Part shown: positions 8,796 to 17,634 of the stretch, piece by piece
Layout of the letters: every line of letters begins with the position of its first letter
Numbering within the stretch: the first letter of the stretch is position 1
Assembly: GCA_003240625.1 (NCBI GenBank)
Contig: QFMX01000007.1
Coordinates: forward strand, 112,309-176,308
Origin: Sphingomonas taxi
Lineage (GTDB): Bacteria > Pseudomonadota > Alphaproteobacteria > Sphingomonadales > Sphingomonadaceae
Length of the DNA stretch: 64,000 bases
Direction of reading: 5' to 3'
Made by a program: the position numbers and the translations under genes
Notes under the pieces: generated by a model
What the model saw: the letters and a program-made list of their open reading frames with translations, nothing else
Database searches by the model: none
What the model was told of the DNA's origin: nothing

Positions 8796-9950
8796 TCAAA
8801 CCCGCACCAAACCCTCGACCGCGGCCGTCTTCGCGCTCGCCGGGAACAGCGCCGCCATCGCCCGCGCCGGCTCGATGCCGAAATGCGACGACACCGCCCC
8901 GCCGATGAACGCATCCAGCTGCATCGTCGGCTTCAGATCGCGCGCCTCGTACAGCGCGGCGGGGGCCAGCCCCGGCCAGTCCGACACGACCCGCCCGCCC
9001 TTCACCGCGCCCCCGAACAGCATCGCCGCCGTACCCGTCCCGTGATCGGTGCCGCCGGTGCCGTTCACCGCCACCGTCCGCCCGAACTCGGTCGCGACGA
9101 GCACCATCGTGTCCGCCCATAACGGCCCCAGCCCCGCCTGCAGCGACGCGACCATCGCATCCAGGCCCTTCAACTGTGCCGCGAGCCGCCCGCGCTGGCC
9201 GGTATGCGTATCCCAGCCACCCGTCTCGATCATCGCGATCCGCGCGCCATTCTCGGGCTTGAGCAACCGTGCAGCCAGCGCGCCGGTCGCGGCGGCATTA
9301 CGGCCACCGTCCTGGCCGAGATCGCTGGTCAGCTGGCGCGTCGCCATCGCCTCGCTCCACAGCGCATGCAATTGCCGGTCGCCGTCGTACAGCATCGCCA
9401 CCCGCTGCAGCAGGTCGTCCGACGCATCCGGCAGGTTCGACGGCGCGTAGGATGCCACCTCACGCCGGCCGCGGAGCGCCATCGGCACGGTCGCCGCCAC
9501 CGCGATCGCGCGCGCCTCGTCTGCGGGCAGCACGCCGAGCAGCCGGTTTAGCCACCCGTCGCGCACCTGGTACGCGCTCACGCCCCCGGTCTCGAGCACG
9601 TTCTGCCCGTCGAAATGCGATCGATCGCGATAGGGCGAGGCGATCGCGTGCGCGAACAGCGCCTGCCCCTGTTTGTAGAGACTCGCGCTCGCCGTCATCG
9701 CCGGATGCAGCGCGAACATCCCGTCGAGCTTCGTCCCCGTGGCGAAGTCGGCTGCAAGCCCGCCGCGGACACCCGCGAATGCCGGATCGCCGACCGCACC
9801 GATCGTGCCGAGCCCATCCGCAGCCCCACGCTGGATGACGAACACGAACCGCTTGTTGGTCGCGGCCCGCGCGAAGGCGATACGCGGGGCGAAGGCGGAC
9901 GCCAGTACGCCGAGCGTACCGGTCGAGAGGAAGGAACGACGATCGAGCAT
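8796..9950 (-). CDS. DUF1501 family protein with Tat signal
   Basis: This 384-residue protein starts MLDRRSFLSTGTLGVLASAF, a twin-arginine signal (RRSFL at residues 4-8) ending in an AFARA-like cleavage region, so it is exported folded. The rest has the features of the DUF1501 family, which is related to sulfatase/alkaline-phosphatase-like folds: GGWDTHTGQ, a VATEFGRT motif, and GGTDHGTGTAAMLFGG, the likely metal-binding part. The upstream gene (DUF1800) ends 2 bp before it, so they form an operon. The two families are found together in many bacteria, but the biochemical role is not established. Confidence 0.9.
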   Translation of the reverse strand: MLDRRSFLSTGTLGVLASAFAPRIAFARAATNKRFVFVIQRGAADGLGTIGAVGDPAFAGVRGGLAADFATGTKLDGMFALHPAMTASASLYKQGQALFAHAIASPYRDRSHFDGQNVLETGGVSAYQVRDGWLNRLLGVLPADEARAIAVAATVPMALRGRREVASYAPSNLPDASDDLLQRVAMLYDGDRQLHALWSEAMATRQLTSDLGQDGGRNAAATGALAARLLKPENGARIAMIETGGWDTHTGQRGRLAAQLKGLDAMVASLQAGLGPLWADTMVLVATEFGRTVAVNGTGGTDHGTGTAAMLFGGAVKGGRVVSDWPGLAPAALYEARDLKPTMQLDAFIGGAVSSHFGIEPARAMAALFPASAKTAAVEGLVRV

Positions 9951-9952
9951 GA

Positions 9953-11476
9953 CTATCTCCGCATCGATTCAGGGGCGACGAGCAGCAGAGCGAGCGCCTG
10001 CGCCGGACTTTCCGCACGCGCGAGCGCCTGCGTGGTGGCGGGACTGAGCGAGGCTGGGAACAGCGTCGGCGCCAGTGCACGAGCATCGACCGGCCCGGCC
10101 CGCGCGGCAAACCGCTCCGCCGCCTCCACGCGGCGCAGGATCGCGTCGGGCCCGGCCCAGGCGGCGGCGATATCGTCGTAGCCGACCGGTTGCCCCGGCT
10201 TCCACACCGGCTGGCCGAGCTGGTTCATCATGCCCACCGTCACGCCGGGCTGGACCATGGTCGTGCCAAGCGCGCGCTGCGTCGAGACATACCATTCCCA
10301 CGGCGATTTGAATTTGACGGGCTGCGTCACCCACGCTTCGGGGGACGCCACCAACGCGCGATAGACAGTCGGCAGATCGCCGCCCGATCCGAGGAATGCG
10401 GCCTGGAGGCGCTTCACCATCGCCGGCGGCGGCGTGTCGCCCGCGAAATGCCGCGCGAGCTTGGTCGCGATATGGGTCGCGGTCGCCGGATGGACCGCAA
10501 GATCGGCCAGCACCGCCTGCGCCTGCGCCTCGCCTGCCGCGGGATAGCGCTTGCCCATCACGGTCCGGTCGCCCGGCTGATGTACCTCAGCGAGAAACAA
10601 GAACGCGCCAGGACGCGCGTCATCCTGCATGCGCGCACCCGGCCCGCGACCGATCCCCGCGACCGTCCAGCCGGTCATTGCCCGCGCAAATTCGGTGACA
10701 TCGCCCTGGGTGTACCCGCTGCGGACGCCGAGAGTGTGCAGCTCCATGATTTCACGCGCGAGATTTTCGTTGAGGCCGGTGCGTCGCCGGGGTCGGCGCG
10801 CGGCGAACGGACTGTCGGGGCCGACCGAGACCGCCTGATCGAGATACAGCAGCATCGCCGGATGACGCTCGACCGCGTTCAGCATGTCGGCGAAATTGCC
10901 GAGGACGTGCGGGCGGATCGCCTCGAACTCCATCGGCCCGGCGAGCCCGGTGACTTCGAGCTTGTCGGTCGAAACCGCGAAATGGTTCGCCCAGAAATGC
11001 ACGAGCCGCTCGACGAACGGCGCACCGCTCGTCAGCGCGGCAATCGTTCGGGCCGCAACCGCGCCGCCGTAATCGTCGCGACTCTGCTTGCCGGCGAGTT
11101 GCCGCGCGGCGCGCCGGGCCGCTTCGCCGGGATTGTCTGCGGCTGGACCGGGCATGGCGGGCGGGGCCATCGTGGCTGGCATGGCGGGTGCCGCCATCGG
11201 CGTAGAGGTGCCCGGCGCGTTCATCGGCGCCGCGGCGCCCGGCGCCGGTTTCGGCCTACGAGGTCCGAACTCGGCCCTGATCATCCTCTGCTGCGCAAAA
11301 TACGTCGCCAGGGTCGCCGAAACACTCGACGTCGACGGCGCGCTGGCAATTGCTGGAGGCCGCGCATCAAAGCGCTCGCACTGCGCGAGCACCCAATTCG
11401 CCGGGTCCCCGGAGACGCCCTCACCGGGCCTCGCACCAAGGCCGAACCGATTGAGCGCGATACTGGAAGCAGACAC
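9953..11476 (-). CDS. DUF1800 family protein
   Basis: This 507-residue protein starts with GTG at 11476 behind GGAGAGG and begins MSASSIALNRFGLGARPG, the classic DUF1800 opening. Further family marks are FWANHFAVS, NENLAREIMELHTLGV and GYTQGDVTEFARAMTGW. Residues about 75-118 are a Met, Ala and Pro rich low-complexity insert (PMAAPAMPATMAPPAMPG) that is unlikely to be structured. No clear signal peptide is seen, in contrast with its DUF1501 partner. It is the first gene of the pair and is divergent from the small secreted protein at 11694. Confidence 0.9.
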   Translation of the reverse strand: MSASSIALNRFGLGARPGEGVSGDPANWVLAQCERFDARPPAIASAPSTSSVSATLATYFAQQRMIRAEFGPRRPKPAPGAAAPMNAPGTSTPMAAPAMPATMAPPAMPGPAADNPGEAARRAARQLAGKQSRDDYGGAVAARTIAALTSGAPFVERLVHFWANHFAVSTDKLEVTGLAGPMEFEAIRPHVLGNFADMLNAVERHPAMLLYLDQAVSVGPDSPFAARRPRRRTGLNENLAREIMELHTLGVRSGYTQGDVTEFARAMTGWTVAGIGRGPGARMQDDARPGAFLFLAEVHQPGDRTVMGKRYPAAGEAQAQAVLADLAVHPATATHIATKLARHFAGDTPPPAMVKRLQAAFLGSGGDLPTVYRALVASPEAWVTQPVKFKSPWEWYVSTQRALGTTMVQPGVTVGMMNQLGQPVWKPGQPVGYDDIAAAWAGPDAILRRVEAAERFAARAGPVDARALAPTLFPASLSPATTQALARAESPAQALALLLVAPESMRR

Positions 11477-11602
11477 GATCCCTCTCCTTCGCGTCGGCTA
11501 TGCGCCTGAGCTGTCGCGGAACTATGTCACCGCCGCAGTTCACCGCATCGTCAGGTCGCTACGTCGTTGCAGCGCACGCAAGCGTGATCGCCAGCTTTGC
11601 AA

Positions 11603-11631
11603 TTGCGGCTTATGCTGCACCGCAATAATTA
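11603..11631 (+). promoter_or_regulatory. Candidate promoter of the small secreted protein gene
   Basis: TTGCGG, a 17-bp spacer and TAATTA lie about 65 bp before the ATG at 11694. The region is richer in A and T than its surroundings. The match to the sigma-70 consensus is moderate. Confidence 0.35.
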
Positions 11632-11693
11632 TCCGTCTCGAGAGTTGGGAGAAGACCTGATCCGGCTCGACGCACAACGCGGGAGACACGATC

Positions 11694-11987
11694 ATGCGCA
11701 ATAGTTTCAAGATCATCGCAGCAGCAGCAGCCGCCCTCACCTCGACGATCGGCATGGCCGCAGAGTCCAAGCAGAGCTTCGTCCATGAGGGCAGCACCTA
11801 TGTCTACACCTCGACCCAGGACGGTAGCCGCCAGGTCATCGACGGCCGTCGCTACCCGTCGGGCCAGAAATTCCACCTGATCGTCCGCGGCGATCGCGTA
11901 TCGGGTGTGTCGGGCGGCGTCCCGGTCGCGTTCAAGACCGCCGAAGCTAATGGCGCTGCCGGCGGCATCGCCTCGGTCACGCGCTAA
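11694..11987 (+). CDS. Small secreted hypothetical protein
   Basis: This 97-residue protein has a cleavable signal peptide (MRNSFKIIAAAAAALTSTIG, likely cut after GMAA at about residues 20-23). The mature part is a small, probably beta-rich periplasmic domain with FVHEGSTYVYTST, GSRQVIDGRRYPSG and FHLIVRGDRVSG. The ATG has GGGAGACACG upstream. It stands alone and ends before a strong hairpin. I recognise no characterised family; the mature sequence reads like sphingomonad-specific small periplasmic proteins. Confidence 0.75.
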   Translation: MRNSFKIIAAAAAALTSTIGMAAESKQSFVHEGSTYVYTSTQDGSRQVIDGRRYPSGQKFHLIVRGDRVSGVSGGVPVAFKTAEANGAAGGIASVTR

Positions 11988-12012
11988 ACGTCGCTAACAT
12001 CGACGACGACAT

Positions 12013-12046
12013 AATCGGCGGTCGGACCAAGGTCCGGCCGCCGATT
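12013..12046 (+). terminator. Hairpin terminator after the small secreted gene
   Basis: AATCGGCGGTCGGACC and GGTCCGGCCGCCGATT pair over 16 positions with a single G-U wobble and an AA loop. Only a short T-run follows, so it could be a weak intrinsic terminator. Confidence 0.6.
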
Positions 12047-12070
12047 TGCGTTGGAGCCGCGTCTGTTACG

Positions 12071-12195
12071 ATCCTCCCCCGCCAGGGGGAGGTGGCTGGC
12101 ACTTGCCAGACGGAGGGGGAGGTAAGCGCCAACATCCGTTGCGCGTCCTCCCCCTCCGTCACCTTCGGCGCCACCTCCCCCTGGCGGGGGAGGAT
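12071..12195. repeat. Palindromic element, family B, copy 1
   Basis: The outer stem is ATCCTCCCCCGCCAGGGGG with its inverse at the far end. The left arm carries the inner hairpin TGGCACTTGCCA and the right arm (read inverted) carries CGCCGAAGGTG. It lies between the convergent ends of the small secreted gene and the dGTPase gene. Confidence 0.9.
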
Positions 12196-12202
12196 CAGTC
12201 GC

Positions 12203-13369
12203 TCAGAATCCCTCGGGCAGATCGATCGGGCCGACCAGTTCGCGGTAGCGCGACACCGCATACCTATCCGTCATCCCCGCAATGAAATCCGCGATATGCC
12301 GGCTGCGGTCGGGATCCTCCGACGGCAGCCGCTCGCGCCATTCCTCGGGTATCGTCGCGGGATCGTCGCGATAGACCGCGAACAGCCCGGACACGATGCC
12401 ATGTGCTGCATCCGCCGCCGCCAACTGGCGCGGGTGATGATACAGATTGGCATACATGAAGCGCTTGAGGTCACGCTCAGCCTCCCGCATCTCGCCCGAG
12501 AACCCGACCAGGCACTGCCCGGCGGCACGGACGTCGTCGACACTCGCAACGCCGCTCGCCGCGATCCGTTGACGGGTTTCGGCGATCAGATCGTTCACCA
12601 TCGTGCCGATCTGCGTGCGGACGAGTTCGCCGACCAACCGTTTCGGCGCAACGTCCGGGAACCGCCGGCGGACGTCGTCCCAGCCGCTCGCGACCAGCGG
12701 CACCGCCAGCATCTGGTCGAGCGTCAACAGTCCGGCGCGCAAGCCATCGTCGATGTCGTGATTGTCGTACGCGATATCGTCCGCAATCGCCGCGACCTGT
12801 GCCTCCAGCGACGAAAAACTGGTCAGCGCGAGCGGAAACTCCGCATCCGCCGCGGCCAGCGCCCAACCCGGATGCCGCACCGGCCCGTTATGCTTGGCCA
12901 GCCCCTCCAGGGTCTCCCAGGTCAGGTTGAGCCCGTTCCACATCGGATACGGCCGCTCGATCGTCATCAGCGTGCGCAGCGTATGACCATTGTGGTCGAA
13001 CCCACCCTGTCCGGTCAGTGCCGCCCTCAGGGCATCCTCGCCGGCATGGCCGAACGGCGGATGGCCGATGTCGTGCGCCAGACACAAGGCCTCCGTCAAA
13101 TCCTCGTTCAGCGCCAGCGCCCGCGCGATCGTCCGTCCGATCTGCGCGACTTCCAGGCTATGCGTCAGGCGTACCCGGAAATGGTCGCCGTCCGGCGCCA
13201 TGAACACCTGCGTCTTGTGTCGCAGGCGACGGAAGCTGATCGAGTGGATGATCCGGTCTCGGTCGCGCTGAAAGGCATCGCGAGGGCCCCGGACGGACCC
13301 GTTCTGTTCCTCTTGAAGCCGTCCTTTGCTGCGCGCCGGGTCCGAAGCCCAGGGCGCGCGGTAACTCAC
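12203..13369 (-). CDS. Deoxyguanosinetriphosphate triphosphohydrolase-like protein (HD domain)
   Basis: This 388-residue protein has an HD-type metal site: HSLEVAQIGRTIA at about residue 70 and HDIGHPPFGHAGE at about residues 96-106, then DDIAYDNHDIDDGL. This is the type I dGTPase-like family that hydrolyses dNTPs to nucleosides and triphosphate (family knowledge; substrate not shown here). The start is GTG at 13369, giving MSYRAPWASDPARSKGR; it overlaps the stop of the upstream SPOR gene as GTGA, which supports this start over the longer frame. The two genes are translationally coupled. Confidence 0.9.
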   Translation of the reverse strand: MSYRAPWASDPARSKGRLQEEQNGSVRGPRDAFQRDRDRIIHSISFRRLRHKTQVFMAPDGDHFRVRLTHSLEVAQIGRTIARALALNEDLTEALCLAHDIGHPPFGHAGEDALRAALTGQGGFDHNGHTLRTLMTIERPYPMWNGLNLTWETLEGLAKHNGPVRHPGWALAAADAEFPLALTSFSSLEAQVAAIADDIAYDNHDIDDGLRAGLLTLDQMLAVPLVASGWDDVRRRFPDVAPKRLVGELVRTQIGTMVNDLIAETRQRIAASGVASVDDVRAAGQCLVGFSGEMREAERDLKRFMYANLYHHPRQLAAADAAHGIVSGLFAVYRDDPATIPEEWRERLPSEDPDRSRHIADFIAGMTDRYAVSRYRELVGPIDLPEGF

Positions 13370-15567
13370 TTCGCAGGGAGCTTCGTGATGACCTGGCCAG
13401 GTTCGCTGGTGAAGCTGAACGTCGAAACGCCTTCCTTGGCGAGCTGATTGACGAAGGTACGCGCCTCCGCGTCGGTCTTGAACGGCCCGGCCAGCACGCG
13501 ATTCGTCGCCTTCCACGGAGTCGTCCAGCCGCTGCGACTGCCGACCACGGCCGGCGCCTTGGCCTTCACACCCTTCCACGCCTTGGGCAGATCACCCTCG
13601 GTCGCGCCGGTCGACACCTGCACCCAGATGCGTTCGGGATTGGCGCGCGCGATCCGCTTTTCCTCGGCCGCCGCCTTGTCGGCAGCAAGCTTCTCGGCGG
13701 CGGCCGCCTTCTTCTCGGCGAGCGCCTTCTTGTCGGCGATGGCTTTACGCGCCGCCGCCTTCTTGTCGAGCGTGGCCTTCTTGTCGGCAGCGATTTGCTC
13801 GGCCGCGATCTTCTTTGCCGCCGCATCGCGCTGGAGCTTGGCTTTCGCCTCGGCGAGCACGCGCTCGGCGTCGTCGGAGACCGGCACTGCGGCCTGAGTC
13901 ACGACAGGCGCGGGACGCATCGGCGCGACATCGAGCTCTGACGCCGGGATCGACAACCCGGCAACGATCCGCGCGAGGATCGAATCCTCACTCGCCGCCA
14001 CTGCGCGCGGTGGCAACGCCGCGGCAACCTCGACCGGCGTCGTAGTCGTCGTCGCTCCATTTGCGGAGAAGCCGGGGGTCGGCAGCGGTGCTGCACTCGC
14101 CTGCTGAACCGGCGGTGGCTGGACCGAAGCCTGCTGCACCGGCGCCGGTGTCACGGGCTGCGACTGGACCGAGGCCTGTTGCACCGGGGCCGGTGTCACG
14201 GCGCTGGGCGCTACCGGCTTGGCCGTCGTACCCGTCGACGCGACAGCCGCGGCCGCGATCGAATTGGCCACGCGCGTGTTGCTTTCGGACTGAATCCGCC
14301 CCGCGGGCACGGCCGCCATCTGCGTGACGGTGGTCGCGGGCAGCGCCCCTGTCGAAGTCGGCGTCGAGGTGGCCGCCGGCGTCGGTGTTGGCGCGACACG
14401 TGCCACTGCGACCGGTGCCTGTGTCTGCGGCGCGACGGTGGTGGTCTGCGCGACTTGCGGTGCACGATAGGTCGGCTGCGGTGTCGCGACACGCGCCGCT
14501 GTCGATTGCGCAGGCACCGCCTGCACCATCGGGACCGACGACGACGCGAGCTGAACCGGCGATGCGACCGCAGCGGGAATAGTCGGAGCGGGGGTGGTCG
14601 GGGTAGGCGTCGCGACAACCGGGACCGGCGTTGTGACGCGCGTCGTCGCGGCCATCTCGGTCCGGCCCGGCTTGCTGCGACGGCCACGCTTGCTCTTGCC
14701 GGACGCGGCGACGACGACCGGTTGCGGCACCGCAGCCATCATCACCGGCGCGCTCGGATCGGCGGCGAGGATGCCTAGCGGCGGCGCCATCCGCGCATCC
14801 GCCAGGCGCGCCGGCGTCGCATGGACCTCACCGAAATGCACCGCGAACGCACGGTCGCTCGCCGGCAGGGTCGGCAGTCGCTGGAAGAACGGTTGCAGAC
14901 CCTGCGCGGTGCCGGCGGGCATCATCGTGGTCGCGATCTTCTCGGCACCCGCGACGTCGCCGTTCATCGCGATGATGAACGCGCGCGAGCGCCATGCACC
15001 GCGATCGCTCTTGAGCAGCAGAGGATTGAGCTGCTGGATCGCGAGTTCCGGCTTCCCCGAAATGCCCAGCGACAGCGCATAGCGTCTGATCGTCTCGTCA
15101 TCCGGCGCATTGCGGAGCGCGACCCGGTAATCGCGCTGCGCACGATCCTGCTGGCCGATCAGATCGTAGGCGAGCCCGCGATCCGCCGCGAAATTCCGCG
15201 GGTCGAGACCGAGGCTTTCCGCCTGCGCATAATAGCGCAGCGCCTCGCCCGGCCGCTCCGAGCGGACCAGGATCGACCCCATCCCCGCCTTGATCCGACC
15301 GTCGCGCGGGTTCACTTTCTCGGCGCGTGCGAACAACGCCGCGGCGCCGCTCAGATCGCCCAGCCCCATCGAAAGGTCGCCCGCCCGGATCAGCGCATCG
15401 ACGTCGCGCGGATTGCTCGCGACCCGGCGCATCAGATCGCCCAGCTTGTCCGCATCGGTCGTCCCAGGGATCGCCTGCACGACTTCCTGCGCGACGACCG
15501 CGCACGGCACGGCGGCCAGCACGAGCGCCAGCGCGGCAGTGAGGAGATGATGCGAGGATCGGGTCAT
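13366..15567 (-). CDS. TPR and SPOR domain exported protein
   Basis: This 733-residue protein has a signal peptide (MTRSSHHLLTAALALVLAAV, ending near VVAQE), TPR-like repeats from about residue 30 to 190 (ALFARAEKVNPRDG, ALRYYAQAESLGLD), a long Pro, Thr, Ala and Gln rich stretch to about residue 530, a Lys and Ala rich coiled-coil-like part (about 569-642), and a C-terminal SPOR domain (about 646-730). It is probably a periplasmic glycan-binding protein linked to septation. The long alanine-rich middle contains short repeats such as PAPVQQASVQ, three times in a row. The ATG at 15567 is the likely start; an in-frame ATG nine bases earlier is possible. It lies downstream of ftsZ. Confidence 0.85.
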   Translation of the reverse strand: MTRSSHHLLTAALALVLAAVPCAVVAQEVVQAIPGTTDADKLGDLMRRVASNPRDVDALIRAGDLSMGLGDLSGAAALFARAEKVNPRDGRIKAGMGSILVRSERPGEALRYYAQAESLGLDPRNFAADRGLAYDLIGQQDRAQRDYRVALRNAPDDETIRRYALSLGISGKPELAIQQLNPLLLKSDRGAWRSRAFIIAMNGDVAGAEKIATTMMPAGTAQGLQPFFQRLPTLPASDRAFAVHFGEVHATPARLADARMAPPLGILAADPSAPVMMAAVPQPVVVAASGKSKRGRRSKPGRTEMAATTRVTTPVPVVATPTPTTPAPTIPAAVASPVQLASSSVPMVQAVPAQSTAARVATPQPTYRAPQVAQTTTVAPQTQAPVAVARVAPTPTPAATSTPTSTGALPATTVTQMAAVPAGRIQSESNTRVANSIAAAAVASTGTTAKPVAPSAVTPAPVQQASVQSQPVTPAPVQQASVQPPPVQQASAAPLPTPGFSANGATTTTTPVEVAAALPPRAVAASEDSILARIVAGLSIPASELDVAPMRPAPVVTQAAVPVSDDAERVLAEAKAKLQRDAAAKKIAAEQIAADKKATLDKKAAARKAIADKKALAEKKAAAAEKLAADKAAAEEKRIARANPERIWVQVSTGATEGDLPKAWKGVKAKAPAVVGSRSGWTTPWKATNRVLAGPFKTDAEARTFVNQLAKEGVSTFSFTSEPGQVITKLPAK

Positions 15568-15741
15568 GAGGATCATCTGTCTAGACGCTAGCCGAACCGA
15601 ACCGGCAATGTCTCCGACGCATGGGCGCGGCGAACTGGGGCGGGGTGGCGACGAGTGCAGCACCGAGGAGCAAGCAACGAGCGACGATTACGATCTGCGG
15701 ATTCGACATATGCGATCTTGGAAAGGCGCTCACTCTGAAAT

Positions 15742-15851
15742 GCCGCCTCCCCGGCGAAGGCTGGGTCCAGTTGGGAGGCGGAAATACCGATCGAAAGCGT
15801 TCCGTTACATCAACCTCGCCAACTGGGCCCCGGCCTCCGCCGGGGAGGTGC
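15742..15851. repeat. Palindromic element, family A, copy 2
   Basis: The left arm is CGCCTCCCCGGCGAAGGCTG then GGTCCAGTTGG; the right arm is CCAACTGGGCCCCGG then CCTCCGCCGGGGAGG. It fills the middle of the 364-bp gap after the ftsZ stop and before the SPOR gene; nothing else is seen in that gap. Confidence 0.85.
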
Positions 15852-15931
15852 AGATGCTGGAGAACGATACCCCCGACCAATCCATCTCGCCCCGCCGTTC
15901 TCCCGCCAGACCGAGAGAACGGCGCGCAGGC

Positions 15932-17521
15932 TTACTGGTTGTTCTGGCGATGCAGGAAGCGCGGGATGTCGAGCGGATCCTGCGGGGTCGCTTCGCCGTC
16001 TTCCTTCGCCGCGCCGCGGGCCGCGTTGGACATGCGCTCGAACAGCGTACCACCCAGCTTCACGCGCGGTGCGGCCGGAACTGTCTCCGGAGCCGCTTCG
16101 GCACCCGGCGCGAGCCAGCGGCGCCGCGCGCCACCCTCGTCCGCAGCGGGCGTCGGTGCCGGGATGGCGGGTGCGATCGGCGCACGGGCCGGCGGCACGG
16201 CCGATGCCGAGGTCGGACGTGCGATCGGACCGCGACCATAGGGCTCGTCGCCATAGGTGCGCGGTGCAGGAGCCGGCTGCGGCGCCGGTGCGGCCGGCGC
16301 GGGCGCGGTCAAAGGTGCTGCCTGCGGAACGATCGTCTCGGCACCGAGCACCAGCTCGTCGTCCGATTTCGACGAAGACGGCTCGACTTCCGACGATGCG
16401 TTCAGGTCGAGCGGCTCTTCGTCAGCGGACGACGCGACGGGTGCAGCCGACGATGCGGCAGGCTCGCTCGGACGGAACGAGGTGTTTTCGTCGGTCTTGC
16501 GCGACCCGAAGCTGAACGAACGCGTCGGCTCGGGCGCAACCTCGGGCGGGCGCGCATCGGCGTCGATCCCGGTCGCGACCACCGAGACGCGGATCTTGCC
16601 CTCCAGCTCCTGGTTGAACGCCGAACCCCAGATGATGTTCGCATCGGGATCGACCAGGTCGCGGATGTGATTCGCGGCTTCGTCGACTTCGAGCAGGCGC
16701 ATGTCGTCGCCGCCGGTGATCGAGATGATGACGCCCTTCGCGCCGCGCATGCTGACGCCTTCGAGCAGCGGGTTCGAGATCGCCTTCTGTGCAGCCTCGA
16801 GCGCACGGTTGTCGCCGCTCGCCTCGCCGGTGCCCATCATCGCCTTGCCCATCTCCTGCATCACCGAGCGGACGTCGGCGAAATCGAGGTTGATGAGGCC
16901 CGGCATCACCATCAGGTCGGTGATGCTGCGGACACCCTGCTGGAGCACCTCGTCCGCCATCGTGAACGCTTCCTTGAAGGTCGTGTTCGCGTTGGCGATG
17001 AGGAACAGATTCTGGTTCGGGATAACGATCAGCGTGTCGACATACTTCTGGAGCTCGTCGATACCGCCCTCGGCCGACTTCGCGCGACGGTTGCCCTCGA
17101 ACGCGAACGGCTTGGTCACGACGCCGACCGTCAGGATGCCCATGTCGCGCGCCGCCTTGGCGATGACCGGTGCCGCGCCCGTGCCCGTGCCGCCGCCCAT
17201 GCCGGCGGTGATGAAGCACATGTGTGCGCCTTCGAGCATCTTGGCGAGCTGGTCAATCGTCTCCTCGGCCGCCGCGCGACCGATCTCGGGACGCGAGCCC
17301 GCGCCCAACCCTTGCGTGATCTTGGTACCCAGCTGGATCCGCTGCGGTGCGGTCGACTGCTTCAACGCCTGCGCGTCGGTGTTCGCCACGAGGAAGTCGA
17401 CGCCCTGGACGTCGGCCCGCATCATGTTGGCGATCGCGTTGCCGCCCGCGCCGCCGACGCCGATCACCGCGATGCGGGGGGCCAGATCGTCCACTTCGGG
17501 ACTAAGGAATTCGATGCTCAT
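15932..17521 (-). CDS. ftsZ: Cell division protein FtsZ
   Basis: This 529-residue tubulin homologue forms the Z-ring. It starts MSIEFLSPEVDDLAPRI with GGAG upstream at 17521. The tubulin signature GGGTGTGAAP is at about residue 107, with the T7 region NLDFADVRSVM behind it. A long disordered Pro, Ala and Ser rich linker covers about residues 320-510, and the conserved C-terminal peptide DPLDIPRFLHRQ, which binds FtsA and others, is intact at the end. It is the last gene of the dcw cluster, separated from ftsA by 113 bp that may hold its own promoter. Confidence 0.98.
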   Translation of the reverse strand: MSIEFLSPEVDDLAPRIAVIGVGGAGGNAIANMMRADVQGVDFLVANTDAQALKQSTAPQRIQLGTKITQGLGAGSRPEIGRAAAEETIDQLAKMLEGAHMCFITAGMGGGTGTGAAPVIAKAARDMGILTVGVVTKPFAFEGNRRAKSAEGGIDELQKYVDTLIVIPNQNLFLIANANTTFKEAFTMADEVLQQGVRSITDLMVMPGLINLDFADVRSVMQEMGKAMMGTGEASGDNRALEAAQKAISNPLLEGVSMRGAKGVIISITGGDDMRLLEVDEAANHIRDLVDPDANIIWGSAFNQELEGKIRVSVVATGIDADARPPEVAPEPTRSFSFGSRKTDENTSFRPSEPAASSAAPVASSADEEPLDLNASSEVEPSSSKSDDELVLGAETIVPQAAPLTAPAPAAPAPQPAPAPRTYGDEPYGRGPIARPTSASAVPPARAPIAPAIPAPTPAADEGGARRRWLAPGAEAAPETVPAAPRVKLGGTLFERMSNAARGAAKEDGEATPQDPLDIPRFLHRQNNQ

Positions 17522-17634
17522 CGCCGTTCTCCGCACAACCCGGTAGATACGCTACGGCCGGGCCCCTGATTAATCTGTGTGCACCAACGCCACGGCCTGT
17601 TCCAGCCGAAATAACGCCAGCGCCCTCGAAACTC

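Noticed and set aside
12071..12195. Family B elements as simple intrinsic terminators
   Set aside because: They are over 120 bp, symmetrical, lack T-runs and also occur between co-directional genes, so termination may be a side effect and not their nature.
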